A stretch of DNA of 64,000 nucleotides from an uncultured Christensenellaceae bacterium (GCA_910586825.1 CAJUJF010000002.1:62001-126000); one strand, 5' to 3'; positions 26,184 through 35,186 are shown, numbered from the stretch's first letter. Program-made: numbers and translations. The notes: generated by a model not told the origin, from the sequence alone.

Positions 26184-27689
26184 ATGAACGAACCGATTAT
26201 CGAATTAAAAGACGTCAGCAAAAGCTATGACGACAATCTTGTGATCGACCACGTAAATCTCACGATTAAAAAAGGTGAATTCGTCACCTTTCTCGGCCCT
26301 TCCGGTTGCGGCAAGACGACGACGTTGCGCATGATCGCAGGCTTCGACATGCCCACAAGCGGACAGATCCTGCTCAACGGCAAGGATATTTCCTATCTCG
26401 CCCCGAACAAGCGCCCCGTCAATACGGTCTTTCAGCGGTACGCGCTTTTTCCGCACCTGAATATTTTCGAAAACATTGCGTTCGGACTGAAATGTAAAAA
26501 AGTTCTGAATACATACCGCAACGACCACGGTGAAGAATATACGAAGAGAGAAAAACTCACGAAAAAGGAAATTCGCGAAAAAGTCAGCCGCGCCCTGACG
26601 CTCGTCGACCTCGAAGGCTTTGAAAAGCGCTCCGTCTCCACCCTTTCGGGCGGACAGCAGCAACGCGTCGCAATCGCCCGTGCGATCGTGAATGAACCGG
26701 AAATTTTATTGCTGGACGAACCGCTCGGCGCGCTCGATTTAAAAATGCGCAAGGAAATGCAAATCGAGTTGAAAGCGATGCACAAACGGCTCGGCATCAC
26801 GTTTATCTACGTCACGCACGATCAGGAGGAAGCGCTTACGATGTCCGACACGATCGTCGTCATGTCCGACGGCGTCGTTCAGCAGATCGGCACCCCTACC
26901 GACATTTACAACGAGCCCGCAAACACCTTCGTCGCAGACTTCATCGGCGAAAGCAACATATTTAACGGCACGGTCGTCGGCAAGCGCAAAGTCAAGTTCT
27001 GCGGAAAGACGTTCGACTGCGTGGACGATTTCGAACTCAACGAACCCGTCGACGTCGTCGTGCGTCCGGAAGACATCGACATGTGCGCACCCGAACAAGG
27101 GATCCTGAAAGGCACCGTCATTTCCGTCGTGTTTAAGGGGATTCACTATGAAATCACCGTTAAAGTCGGAAAATACGAAGTCGTCATCAACAGCACGGAA
27201 AGCCGTAAAGAAGGCGAAGCGATCGGCATGAACGTTTCGCCCGACGAAATCCATCTCATGAAGCCGAAATATACGACGAACGTATTCGAAGGCGTGATCA
27301 CCAAGCGCAACACCGTGGAATTTGCCGACGGCGAATTCGAATGCGACGTGACCGCCCTCTACCCCGGCAGCCATATCGACGAAGAGGATTATCTGATCAC
27401 CGCAACGGGCGAACGGATCGATCTGACCGGCACGGAAGTCAAAATCGAAGTCGGGCTCGGGGATATCGAAATCAGCGACGACGCCGAAGCCGGCGGAACC
27501 ACGGGTCATATCATTTCGATCATCTATAAAGGCGATCATTACCGCCTTATCGTGAGAACGGAAGAGAGCGAGGAAGATTTCGTATTCATGACGAACGACC
27601 TGTGGAACGAAAACGACTTCGTGTCCGTGATCATTCCGAAAGAAAAAATCAAGCTTTCGCTCAAAAATACGGAGGAAAAGAAAAGATGA
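26184..27689 (+). CDS. potA: Spermidine/putrescine ABC transporter ATPase with duplicated tail
   Basis: 501 residues, longer than the ~350-380 usual for PotA. The ABC domain (1-~235) has Walker A GPSGCGKTT, signature LSGGQQQRVAIARA, Walker B ILLLDEP and the H-loop TH. A TOBE-like region follows, and then a second one: GTVISVVFKGIHYEITVKV in the first half is echoed by GHIISIIYKGDHYRLIVRT in the second. The added ~125 residues may add regulation. An insertion after the Q-loop (~112-130, Lys/Glu-rich) is also visible. ATGA overlap with potB. Confidence 0.93.
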   Translation: MNEPIIELKDVSKSYDDNLVIDHVNLTIKKGEFVTFLGPSGCGKTTTLRMIAGFDMPTSGQILLNGKDISYLAPNKRPVNTVFQRYALFPHLNIFENIAFGLKCKKVLNTYRNDHGEEYTKREKLTKKEIREKVSRALTLVDLEGFEKRSVSTLSGGQQQRVAIARAIVNEPEILLLDEPLGALDLKMRKEMQIELKAMHKRLGITFIYVTHDQEEALTMSDTIVVMSDGVVQQIGTPTDIYNEPANTFVADFIGESNIFNGTVVGKRKVKFCGKTFDCVDDFELNEPVDVVVRPEDIDMCAPEQGILKGTVISVVFKGIHYEITVKVGKYEVVINSTESRKEGEAIGMNVSPDEIHLMKPKYTTNVFEGVITKRNTVEFADGEFECDVTALYPGSHIDEEDYLITATGERIDLTGTEVKIEVGLGDIEISDDAEAGGTTGHIISIIYKGDHYRLIVRTEESEEDFVFMTNDLWNENDFVSVIIPKEKIKLSLKNTEEKKR

Positions 27690-28477
27690 AAGCGCCGCGT
27701 TTTTCCAGAAAGACGCTCTGCATCCCCTACGCCGTCTTTCTGCTCTTTTTCGTGCTGGTTCCCATGGCGGTAATTTTCGTATACGCTTTTACCGATGCGG
27801 ACATGCACTTTTCCTTTTGGAATTTTATCAACTTCTTTTCCGACCCGACCAAAATTTTCACGGTGATCTATTCCGTCGTGATTGCGTTGGTAACGACCGT
27901 GATCACCCTTCTGATCGCCTACCCCACGGCTTATATTCTCGCGCGAAGTAAAATCAAAAAAAGAAACGTGTTGCTTCTTTTGTTCGTTACGCCGATGTGG
28001 ATCAACTTCGTACTGCGCATCAACGCGATCCGCGAACTTTTGAACTGGATCGGTCTCCTCGGAACCGCAAACTATTTCAATACCATATTCGGCATGGTAT
28101 ACGACTTCCTTCCGTTCATGATCCTGCCGCTTTATACGACGATCCAGAAAATCGACGAAAGTCTGTACGAAGCCAGCGCCGATCTCGGCGGAAATCGGCT
28201 GACGACTTTCTTCCGCGTCACAGTACCTCTTTCGATGCCCGGTATCGGGAGCGGGATCACGATGGTATTCCTCCCTTCCATGACGAACTACGTTGTATCC
28301 GACATGCTCGGAAACTCCAAAGTGACGATCATCGGAAAATTCATCGAAACATATTTCGGGACCGATTGGCACATGGGTTCGATGATCGCCTTGATCCTGC
28401 TCATCGTCGTATTCTTCTCCGCATGGCTTTCCGGCGGATTCAAAGCGGATGAAACCGCAAGGGGGGCGAATTTATGA
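27686..28477 (+). CDS. potB: Polyamine ABC transporter permease PotB
   Basis: 263 residues with six predicted membrane helices. It carries the permease EAA loop (YEASADLGGNRLTTFFRVTVPLSMPGI) that docks on the ATPase. The start is ATG 27686, which overlaps the potA stop (ATGA) and has GGAGG upstream; a start 84 bases earlier would lie inside potA. It forms the channel with PotC. Confidence 0.95.
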   Translation: MKAPRFSRKTLCIPYAVFLLFFVLVPMAVIFVYAFTDADMHFSFWNFINFFSDPTKIFTVIYSVVIALVTTVITLLIAYPTAYILARSKIKKRNVLLLLFVTPMWINFVLRINAIRELLNWIGLLGTANYFNTIFGMVYDFLPFMILPLYTTIQKIDESLYEASADLGGNRLTTFFRVTVPLSMPGIGSGITMVFLPSMTNYVVSDMLGNSKVTIIGKFIETYFGTDWHMGSMIALILLIVVFFSAWLSGGFKADETARGANL

Positions 28478-29292
28478 ACCGTAAAAAAGATATCGCGATC
28501 AAGTGCCTGAAAGCCGCGTTTATCGGGCTGGTGTTGTTGCTCCTGTATGCCCCGATCGTCTTACTGGCGGCATACAGTTTTATCGGCACCGATCAAATCG
28601 GAACCTCCGGCGAATTTTCATTCGTCCACTACCAGACCCTCTTTTCCGAACCCAAAATCCTCACGATGATCGGAAACACTCTCTTGCTCGCGCTGTTGGC
28701 GGCAACCCTTTCCACGATCCTCGGCACGGCGGGCGCGCTCGGAATTTATTACAGCAAAAAACGCACGAAAACGGTGATCAACGGCGTTTCTCAAATTCCC
28801 ATTATCAATGCGGAAATCGTGACGGCGCTTGCTCTTGCGATCACGTTCGTCGCCGTCGGACTCGGCAAATCGTATTTTACGATGCTGATCGGTCACATGG
28901 TGATCTGCACCCCCTTCGTCGTGCTTTCCGTCATGCCCAAACTCAAACAAATGGACAACAGCCTGTACGAGGCCGCGCTCGATCTTGGCGCAAGTCCCGC
29001 GAAAGCGCTTCTGAAAATCGTTCTGCCGCAGATCATTCCCGGCGTAATTTCCGGATTCATGCTTGCGATCACCCTTTCGCTCGACGACTATATCGTGACC
29101 TTTTACACCCGTCCGAGCGGCTTCGATACGATTTCGACTTACGTGTTTAACGCCACGATGAAGGGCAACGCCCATACCGCGGAAGTCCTCTCTTCGTTCT
29201 GGGCGCTGACGACGATCATCTTTGTTTTGATTCTTGCGACCGTCCTTGCCGCAAACCTCACGGGCAGAAGAAAGAAGGAGGCGAAAAAGTGA
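28474..29292 (+). CDS. potC: Polyamine ABC transporter permease PotC
   Basis: 272 residues, six helices, with the EAA loop YEAALDLGASPAKALLKIVLPQIIPGV. The sequence SLDDYIVTFYTRPSG after it is typical of PotC. It overlaps potB by four bases (ATGA) and potD by four (GTGA), so the four subunits are translationally coupled. Confidence 0.95.
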   Translation: MNRKKDIAIKCLKAAFIGLVLLLLYAPIVLLAAYSFIGTDQIGTSGEFSFVHYQTLFSEPKILTMIGNTLLLALLAATLSTILGTAGALGIYYSKKRTKTVINGVSQIPIINAEIVTALALAITFVAVGLGKSYFTMLIGHMVICTPFVVLSVMPKLKQMDNSLYEAALDLGASPAKALLKIVLPQIIPGVISGFMLAITLSLDDYIVTFYTRPSGFDTISTYVFNATMKGNAHTAEVLSSFWALTTIIFVLILATVLAANLTGRRKKEAKK

Positions 29293-30917
29293 AAAAACGC
29301 ATTGGTTCCATCGCGCTTTCCGCGCTGCTTCTGTTCCCGATGCTCGGCATGCTCAGCGGCTGCGGCGGCGAAAAAACGGTTACTCTTCGCGTATACAACT
29401 GGGAAGAATATATCGACGAAGGCGGCAAAGGATCTTTCGTGTACGACGAACTGCATGAAGAAGACGAGACCACGCACAAAGTAACGGAAATCGAGTCGGA
29501 TATCGTGAACGCGGACTATATGGAGCGTTACGAACGGGAGACGGGCCGCGCGTTCAACAAAAACGGCTACGATTTGATCGACGATTTCGAACACTGGTAC
29601 AAAACGCAATACGGCGTGAACGTCCGCGTGGAATACTCCACCTTCGGCACCAACGAGGACATGTACAACCAGCTCAAACTCGGCAACAAATACGATCTTG
29701 CCTGCCCTTCGGAATATATGATCATGAAGCTCGCTTCCGAAGGCATGCTCGACCCCCTCGACGAATCGTTCTTCGACGAGACGGATGAAAACAATCACTA
29801 TATCCGCAACGTATCCCGTTTCATACAGGATAAATTCGAAGCGGGCGAACTCGAAGTCTCCGATTCCGATACGGGTAAAAAGCATTGGAGCGATTATGCC
29901 GCAGGCTATATGTGGGGAACGACGGGTCTGGTATACAATCCCGAAACGGTTGACGAAAGCGATTTGGAACAGGGTTGGAACATCATGCGCTATCCCAAGT
30001 ACAAAGGGAAAGTCACGACGAAAGACAACGTACGCGACTCCTATTTCGTCGCCCTCGCGATCCGTTACCGCACAGAACTCCTCGCCCTCGATCCCGCCGA
30101 CGAAAACTATAACGCCATGGTCACCGAAATCATGAACCGCCGCGACGCGGAGACGGTTGCCGAGGTGGAAAAAATCCTGATGGATATCAAACGGAATATC
30201 TTCGGATTTGAAACGGACACGGGAAAATCGGATATGGTAAAAGGCACGATCTCGCTCAACTTTGCTTGGAGCGGAGACGCCGTCTACGCGATGGACGAAG
30301 CGGAAGACCAGGGAGTTTCTCTCAACTATTACATGCCCGAAGAAAGCGCCAATCTGTTTTTCGACGGTTGGGTGATCCCCAAAGACGGCGGGCGGTCCGA
30401 TGAAACGCGGCATGCGGCGCATGCGTTTATCAATTACCTGTCGATGCCGCGCAATGCTGTGCGCAATTCCTATTACATCGGTTACACTTCCGTGATCGGC
30501 GGCGAGGAGATGTTCGAATACACGGACAACCTGTACGGCGCGGAAGACGACGATGAAACCGCGGTAGATTACGATCTCTCCTATTTCTTCGGCAACGATC
30601 GCGAATACGTGATTTCCGCGCCCGAAGAACAACTCAAACGGCAATTATACGCCCAATTCCCTCCGCAACAGGATACCCTTCGCTGCGCGGTAATGGACTA
30701 TTACGGGAAAGAAGCGGACGATCTGATCAACGAACTCTGGACGCGCGTAAAAGGCGAAGCACTCGACGCGTGGGCGATCATCGTCCTGTGTACGGCGGCG
30801 GCAACGGCGATCGGCAGTTTTTTGATCATGAAATTCGGTTCGAAAATCGATTGGTTCCGCCGCAAGCCGAAAACGGGATACCGGCTCGTAAAACAGGAAC
30901 CGATAAAACCGCAATAA
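29289..30917 (+). CDS. potD: Polyamine-binding lipoprotein PotD with a C-terminal membrane helix
   Basis: 542 residues, versus ~350 for typical PotD. A lipoprotein signal ends in LSGC with the lipidated Cys at 25, then the VYNWEEYI strand usual at the start of PotD. Insertions relative to the family occur at ~45-85 (acidic) and ~245-285. After the binding domain come one strong membrane helix at ~494-514 (WAIIVLCTAAATAIGSFLIM) and a basic cytoplasmic tail. The protein would therefore be held at both ends, by lipid and by helix, an unusual topology. GTG start overlapping potC. Confidence 0.9.
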   Translation: MKKRIGSIALSALLLFPMLGMLSGCGGEKTVTLRVYNWEEYIDEGGKGSFVYDELHEEDETTHKVTEIESDIVNADYMERYERETGRAFNKNGYDLIDDFEHWYKTQYGVNVRVEYSTFGTNEDMYNQLKLGNKYDLACPSEYMIMKLASEGMLDPLDESFFDETDENNHYIRNVSRFIQDKFEAGELEVSDSDTGKKHWSDYAAGYMWGTTGLVYNPETVDESDLEQGWNIMRYPKYKGKVTTKDNVRDSYFVALAIRYRTELLALDPADENYNAMVTEIMNRRDAETVAEVEKILMDIKRNIFGFETDTGKSDMVKGTISLNFAWSGDAVYAMDEAEDQGVSLNYYMPEESANLFFDGWVIPKDGGRSDETRHAAHAFINYLSMPRNAVRNSYYIGYTSVIGGEEMFEYTDNLYGAEDDDETAVDYDLSYFFGNDREYVISAPEEQLKRQLYAQFPPQQDTLRCAVMDYYGKEADDLINELWTRVKGEALDAWAIIVLCTAAATAIGSFLIMKFGSKIDWFRRKPKTGYRLVKQEPIKPQ

Positions 30918-30937
30918 CGTGTTAAATTGCATACGAT

Positions 30938-30968
30938 AAAGCCCCGCCTTAAAAGGCGGGGCTTTGAA
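30938..30968. terminator. Bidirectional terminator between potD and the ABC exporter
   Basis: AAAGCCCCGCCTT (30938-30950) pairs with AAGGCGGGGCTTT (30953-30965), a very stable stem. It sits between two convergent genes and can serve both. Confidence 0.85.
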
Positions 30969-30976
30969 ATTTACGG

Positions 30977-31738
30977 TCATACGATCAGATTGAGTTTTCT
31001 CGACACAAGATAACGGATCAGAAAGAAACTGCTCACGTCGATTCCGGCATAGACGATAATCTGAATCCACATCGCAAAATGAACGTTTACTCTTGCCGCA
31101 GCCTCCAAGATCGGTTCGAGACACAAGCTTTGCAGGAGCGCAAACACCACGATAAAGGCAACTCCGATTCCGAACGTCACGCCGAGTCGATGACTCGTCG
31201 CGAGCTGTCCGATCGATTCGACCAAAAACGCCAGCAACAACGTCATCGGAACCGCAACGATGATTTGCAGAATCAATTCTACAATCAACAGGGGATCGGA
31301 CGCCAAATACGAACCGAACATATTCAACATGTCGCGAAACATTTCTTCCACACTATCCCAAGTTTCTCCGTAAAAGCCGCTGAAAATGATGAAGTAGGAA
31401 AGATATGCCACTGCAACGCCGACGAACATCGCGATGATTGCGGAAAGCAGTTTCGAAATTAAGAGCTTTGACGTGGAAACGGGCAACGAAAACGTCATGT
31501 ACCCTTCCCCTTTAAAGAGCGACCGCCAAAAACGAACGATACTCGTAATGAACGCCGTAAGCATAAGTGTCGCCGCTGACATAATCGCAAGAGAACAGAA
31601 GATAACCCCTGCGATGCTTCTCGCATTTACCGCCATAAAAATTCTCGAAATGCAGGCAAGACCGAGCGTAACGACCGCGATATACAACAGGGCGCGGAAA
31701 ATAGCCTGCAACTCATATTTCATAATTTTGCCTACCAT
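30977..31738 (-). CDS. ABC-2 type transporter permease
   Basis: 253 residues with six hydrophobic helices and no recognisable enzyme motif. The segment after helix 2 (FKGEGYMTFSLPVSTSKLLISKLLSA) is typical of ABC-2 export permeases, which pair with short ATPases. It overlaps the ATPase gene by seven bases, so they form a two-gene exporter. Substrate is unknown; peptide, drug or lipid export are all possible. Confidence 0.85.
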   Translation of the reverse strand: MVGKIMKYELQAIFRALLYIAVVTLGLACISRIFMAVNARSIAGVIFCSLAIMSAATLMLTAFITSIVRFWRSLFKGEGYMTFSLPVSTSKLLISKLLSAIIAMFVGVAVAYLSYFIIFSGFYGETWDSVEEMFRDMLNMFGSYLASDPLLIVELILQIIVAVPMTLLLAFLVESIGQLATSHRLGVTFGIGVAFIVVFALLQSLCLEPILEAAARVNVHFAMWIQIIVYAGIDVSSFFLIRYLVSRKLNLIV

Positions 31739-32562
31739 TTGAACACCTCCCTGAACAGTTCGTCAAGCGTCTTACCCGTTTTCAGCCGCACCTCGTTCGC
31801 GCGCGCATTGAGCGCGATCTGTCCCGTTTTTAAAAAGATCGCATGGGTCAGAACGGGTTCGATATCCGCAATTAAGTGGGTGCACAGGAAAATCGTCGCG
31901 TTTTCCGGTTTGTTCGCCATGATCGTTTCAAGAATAAAATCGCGCGCCGCAGGATCGACGCCCGCAATCGGCTCGTCGAGAATATAAAGTTGCGCGTCCC
32001 GCGCCATCGTTAAAATCAGCCCGAGTTTTTCCTTATTTCCCTTCGAAAGCGCTTTGATCTTTTGTTTCAGCCCGATGCCGAGCCGTTGCAACATTGCCTC
32101 CGCCTTTTCTCTCCGAAAATCGGCAAAGAAGTCGGCATAGTAAGTAACTTGCTGTTCCACCCGCATCCAATCGCAAAGATAATTTGCATCGGGCAGATAT
32201 GCGGTGATCGCGCGCGTCGCCGGTCCCGGACGCTTTTCCCCGATCAGGATTTCGCCCGTCGTCGGCTGCAACATTCCCATCGCAAGCTTGATCAGCGTCG
32301 TTTTGCCGCTGCCGTTCGGTCCGAGCAAGCCGACGATGCCGCCCGCGGGAACTTTGAACGACACGTTGTAGAGCGCGGTAAAATTACCGTAAGTCTTTCC
32401 GAGATTCCGACACTCGACAATATACCGCTCGCCTTCCGGCGCGGCGAACTTGCCAAGCTCCTGCCGAAGCGCTTCCGCATTCGTATCCCCGCCCGACGCC
32501 GCCGCGGGCGCCGGTTCGGCGGAAACGGGAACTTCAACGGTTTTCTCCATTTCTTCTTCCAT
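31732..32562 (-). CDS. ABC exporter ATPase with Ala/Pro-rich N-terminal extension
   Basis: 276 residues. The first ~45 residues (Glu, Ala and Pro-rich) are an unusual leader before the ATPase fold. Walker A is GPNGSGKTT, the signature is LSKGNKEKLGL (an S-K-G variant of LSGGQ, common in this subfamily), and Walker B is LYILDEP, then the H-loop CTH. It has the GAVGPNG-type layout of YtrB/BcrA-like exporters. ATG behind GGGGAGAG. Confidence 0.9.
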   Translation of the reverse strand: MEEEMEKTVEVPVSAEPAPAAASGGDTNAEALRQELGKFAAPEGERYIVECRNLGKTYGNFTALYNVSFKVPAGGIVGLLGPNGSGKTTLIKLAMGMLQPTTGEILIGEKRPGPATRAITAYLPDANYLCDWMRVEQQVTYYADFFADFRREKAEAMLQRLGIGLKQKIKALSKGNKEKLGLILTMARDAQLYILDEPIAGVDPAARDFILETIMANKPENATIFLCTHLIADIEPVLTHAIFLKTGQIALNARANEVRLKTGKTLDELFREVFKW

Positions 32563-32589
32563 AAACTCTCCCCAAAAAAATTTAGCCGA

Positions 32590-32623
32590 AACCGACGAGG
32601 CTTTTCAGCAAAGTCCGTCGGTT
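32590..32623 (-). promoter_or_regulatory. Leader hairpin before the ABC exporter genes
   Basis: AACCGACG (32590-32597) and CGTCGGTT (32616-32623) are inverted copies around 18 bases. On the minus strand a run of seven T follows nine bases later, just before the ribosome site. It lies between the promoter and the start codon, so it may act as an attenuator. The T tract is not adjacent, which weakens the terminator reading. Confidence 0.4.
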
Positions 32624-32636
32624 CTCGAACAACTCG

Positions 32637-32665
32637 ATTATATCATATTTTTCCTGATATGTAAA
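32637..32665 (-). promoter_or_regulatory. Promoter of the ABC exporter operon
   Basis: The minus strand has TTTACA (32665-32660), 17 bases and TATAAT (32642-32637). The start point would be near 32630, with about 68 bases of leader. The -35 lies only 10 bases past the end of the small upstream gene. Confidence 0.7.
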
Positions 32666-32674
32666 TACCCTGAA

Positions 32675-32851
32675 CTATTTTTTGTGCTTCCTTTTATTTA
32701 CGCAGTCGGTGAGAAGATATTCGATCTGACCGTTCAAGGAACGAAAGTCCTCCTCCGCCCAACGCGACAGCTCTTGAAATAGCGTTGCGGAAAGCCGTAG
32801 CGGCACTTGTTTTTTGATCTTGTTTTCCCGTGATTCTTTCTCGCGATCCAC
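32675..32851 (-). CDS. Small Arc-like ribbon-helix-helix DNA-binding protein
   Basis: 58 residues, starting with GTG at 32851 behind GGGAGGG. The basic start is followed by KKQVPLRLSATLFQELSRWA and then FRSLNGQIEYLLTDCV. The PLRLS strand and the RSLNGQIEYLL helix are the hallmark of Arc/MetJ-type ribbon-helix-helix proteins, in which a dimer strand enters the DNA groove. It follows the SPFH gene by 33 bases on the same strand. Three TGATA repeats on the SPFH promoter (33857-33883) are a candidate site for it. No toxin partner was seen. Confidence 0.85.
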   Translation of the reverse strand: MDREKESRENKIKKQVPLRLSATLFQELSRWAEEDFRSLNGQIEYLLTDCVNKRKHKK

Positions 32852-32884
32852 ACAGCCCTCCCGCTTAGGTTATTTTCGAAAAGA

Positions 32885-33841
32885 TCAATAAATGCTTCCG
32901 CTGTTCACAACGGGCTGCGCGTCGCGATTGCCGCAGAGCACGACCAAAAGATTGGAAACCATCTGCGCTTTGCGTTCGTCGTCAAGCTCGACGATTTTTT
33001 CTTCGGAAAGGCGATTCAACGCCATCTGCACCATCGAAACCGCGCCTTCCACGATTTTCTGGCGCGCCGCAATGATCGCCGAAGCCTGCTGACGCTGCAA
33101 CATCGCCGCCGCGATTTCGGGCGAATAGGCAAGGTGCGAAATCCGCGCTTCCAGAATATCGATACCCGCCATGGCGACGCGCGTCTGCAATTCCTTGCGG
33201 AGCACGTCGGCTATCTCCTGTGCGGAACCGCGAAGGGATTTTTCGTCGCCGTTCGAAGAGACGTCGTAAGGGTATTGGCGCGCAACCTGACGGATCGCCG
33301 CATCGCACTGCGTGGAAATATACGCGCTGTAATTTTCCACGTTGAAAACGGCGCTTGCGGTATTGCAAATCCGCCAAATGACGACGACGGAAATTTCGAT
33401 CGGATTCCCCTCTTCGTCGTTTACTTTCTGTTTATCGTTATTCAGGGTCATCGCTTTCAAAGAGAGCTTTTTGCCGGAACCCATGCTGAAACGCGCAGGA
33501 TTTACGGAGACGCAAAAAGGATTCACCCAATAAAATCCGTCCCGCTTCAAGGTGCCGTAATACTTTCCGAACAGCGTGAACACATACGCTTCGTTGGGCT
33601 GTAAAAGCTTAAATCCCATGATAAAAATAATCCCCGTCAAAAACAGCAAAAGCGTTACGACCACAAACACCGGCTGGATCGCTTCCGGAATCCCGTCCGT
33701 TTCCGTGAACACGAGCGCGCAAACGAGGCAGACGATTCCCAGCACAAACAGCAGAATCACGACCGCAAGCATCGCCCAACCGCTCTTTTCCCGCGCGGTT
33801 TTTTCCTGAATATAATTCAGCTCGTTCTTTGTTTCTTCCAT
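32885..33841 (-). CDS. SPFH/Band-7 domain membrane protein
   Basis: 318 residues. Two N-terminal membrane helices (~22-45 and ~57-77), then an SPFH domain beginning LLQPNEAYVFTLFGKYYGTLKRDGFYWVNPF, and a C-terminal helix rich in Gln/Ala (LQRQQASAIIAARQKIVEGA). Such proteins oligomerise on the membrane and organise lipid domains or proteases. It heads a two-gene unit with a ribbon-helix-helix protein. No NfeD partner is nearby, unlike floA/yqfA operons. ATG behind CGGAGG. Confidence 0.92.
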   Translation of the reverse strand: MEETKNELNYIQEKTAREKSGWAMLAVVILLFVLGIVCLVCALVFTETDGIPEAIQPVFVVVTLLLFLTGIIFIMGFKLLQPNEAYVFTLFGKYYGTLKRDGFYWVNPFCVSVNPARFSMGSGKKLSLKAMTLNNDKQKVNDEEGNPIEISVVVIWRICNTASAVFNVENYSAYISTQCDAAIRQVARQYPYDVSSNGDEKSLRGSAQEIADVLRKELQTRVAMAGIDILEARISHLAYSPEIAAAMLQRQQASAIIAARQKIVEGAVSMVQMALNRLSEEKIVELDDERKAQMVSNLLVVLCGNRDAQPVVNSGSIY

Positions 33842-33856
33842 AACAACCTCCGTTTA

Positions 33857-33883
33857 TGATATCGTTTTGATATCACTATGATA
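33857..33883 (-). promoter_or_regulatory. Three TGATA repeats with exact 11-bp period on the SPFH promoter
   Basis: Plus-strand TGATATC at 33857-33863 and 33868-33874 and TGATAAC at 33879-33885 are phased by 11 bases. They cover the -10 box and the transcription start. Ribbon-helix-helix repressors typically bind phased short repeats, so the small protein downstream is the natural candidate (inference). Confidence 0.55.
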
Positions 33884-33906
33884 ACACACAATTCTATCCC
33901 TGTCAA
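33878..33906 (-). promoter_or_regulatory. Promoter of the SPFH/ribbon-helix-helix operon
   Basis: The minus strand has TTGACA (33906-33901), 17 bases and TATCAT (33883-33878). The start point would be near 33871. Confidence 0.75.
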
Positions 33907-33923
33907 GATTTTCCAAAAATTTT

Positions 33924-33952
33924 CCAAAAAAAATTCCCCCTTACGGGGAATT
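33924..33952 (-). terminator. Terminator of the sir2-to-lyase operon
   Basis: On the minus strand AATTCCCC, a 5-base loop and GGGGAATT (33952-33945 with 33939-33932) are followed by a run of T. It lies 13 bases past the stop of the PLP lyase-like gene. Confidence 0.8.
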
Positions 33953-33965
33953 CACGGAGCTAAGC

Positions 33966-35186
33966 TCACGTCAATTTTTCCAAAATTCTCTTGCAGGCGA
34001 TGCGGCAATGTTCGTAAGTCAGACCGCCTTGGAAATACGCGACGTACGGCTCGCGGATCGGCGCGTCGGCGGAAAGTTCGCTCGTCGCCCCGCCCACAAA
34101 CGTGCCCGCGGCCATGATCACCTTACAATCGTACCCAGGCATATCCCATGCTTCCGGACGGACGAACGAATCGACGGGGGAACATTCCTGCACCGAAACG
34201 ATGAAATCGGTAAGCGATTTTTCGTCAGGAAACCGCACGGCACGCGTAATGTCCGCAAGCGGCGTTCCGATCTTCGGAAAATTCTCATAGCCGAGCGCTT
34301 CCATGCATTTCCCGATCAGAAGCCCGCCCTTTAACGCTTGCGCTACGACGTGCGGCGCGAGAAAGAAGCCCTGAAAATACGCCTGATACCCGTAAGCGTA
34401 CGAACCCACCTCCGCGCCGACGGAAGGCGCCGTGAGACGGTTTTCGCACATCTCCGTATACTTTGCCTTGCCCGCGATATACCCGCCGGTGGGCGCAAGC
34501 CCTCCGCCGGGATTTTTGATGAGCGACCCCACGATCAGATCGGCGCCGACTTCAAGCGGCTCTTGCTTTTCCGCAAATTCCCCGTAACAGTTGTCTACAA
34601 AAATACAGCCTTGGAATCCACAGGCTCTTACCAACTTGCACATTTCCCCGATTTCGGCAACAGAAAAAGGGTCGCGCAATTCATATCCGCGCGAACGCTG
34701 GATATAGACCATTTTATATTCCGCACTGCTAAGCGCGGTCTTTACCGCGTCCGCGTCGATTTTTCCCGCTCCGTTTAACGCGACCGTTTCGAAAGAAATT
34801 CCGAAATCGCAAAGCGACCCGTTGCCTTTGCCCCAGACCACGCCGCGCAAAGTGTCGTAAGGCACTCCGGTAATACAAAGAACCCTGTCTTGCGGGCGCA
34901 AAATCCCGAACAGAGCAACCGTCAGCGCGTGCGTACCGCTGAGCAGTGCGGGCGACACGATCGCGCGTTCCGCCCCGAACGCGCGCGCATAAACTTTGGC
35001 GAGCGCTTCGCGCCCTTCGTCTCCGTATCCGTAACCGTTCGTCTGCGCAAAATGTCGGACGGCAATCCGCTCCTCGCGAAAAGCGGCAAGCACCTTTTCG
35101 GTATTAAACTGCGCAATGCCGTCGATTTTTCGGAACTCTTCGACCAGCGCTTCTTCCGCATGCAATATCAACGTTTCAGCTTTCAT
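33966..35186 (-). CDS. PLP-dependent methionine gamma-lyase-like protein (YnbB/aluminium-resistance family)
   Basis: 406 residues of the Cys/Met-metabolism PLP fold. The cofactor lysine lies in VGSLIKNPGGGLAPTGGYIAG and the Asp in CIFVDNCYGEF. The family is often called aluminium-resistance protein or methionine gamma-lyase-like; its true substrate is poorly known. It overlaps miaA by 11 bases and is the last gene of a DNA-repair/tRNA-modification operon, which does not explain its role. In many Firmicutes this gene lies next to hfq or miaA, and the latter holds here. Confidence 0.88.
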   Translation of the reverse strand: MKAETLILHAEEALVEEFRKIDGIAQFNTEKVLAAFREERIAVRHFAQTNGYGYGDEGREALAKVYARAFGAERAIVSPALLSGTHALTVALFGILRPQDRVLCITGVPYDTLRGVVWGKGNGSLCDFGISFETVALNGAGKIDADAVKTALSSAEYKMVYIQRSRGYELRDPFSVAEIGEMCKLVRACGFQGCIFVDNCYGEFAEKQEPLEVGADLIVGSLIKNPGGGLAPTGGYIAGKAKYTEMCENRLTAPSVGAEVGSYAYGYQAYFQGFFLAPHVVAQALKGGLLIGKCMEALGYENFPKIGTPLADITRAVRFPDEKSLTDFIVSVQECSPVDSFVRPEAWDMPGYDCKVIMAAGTFVGGATSELSADAPIREPYVAYFQGGLTYEHCRIACKRILEKLT

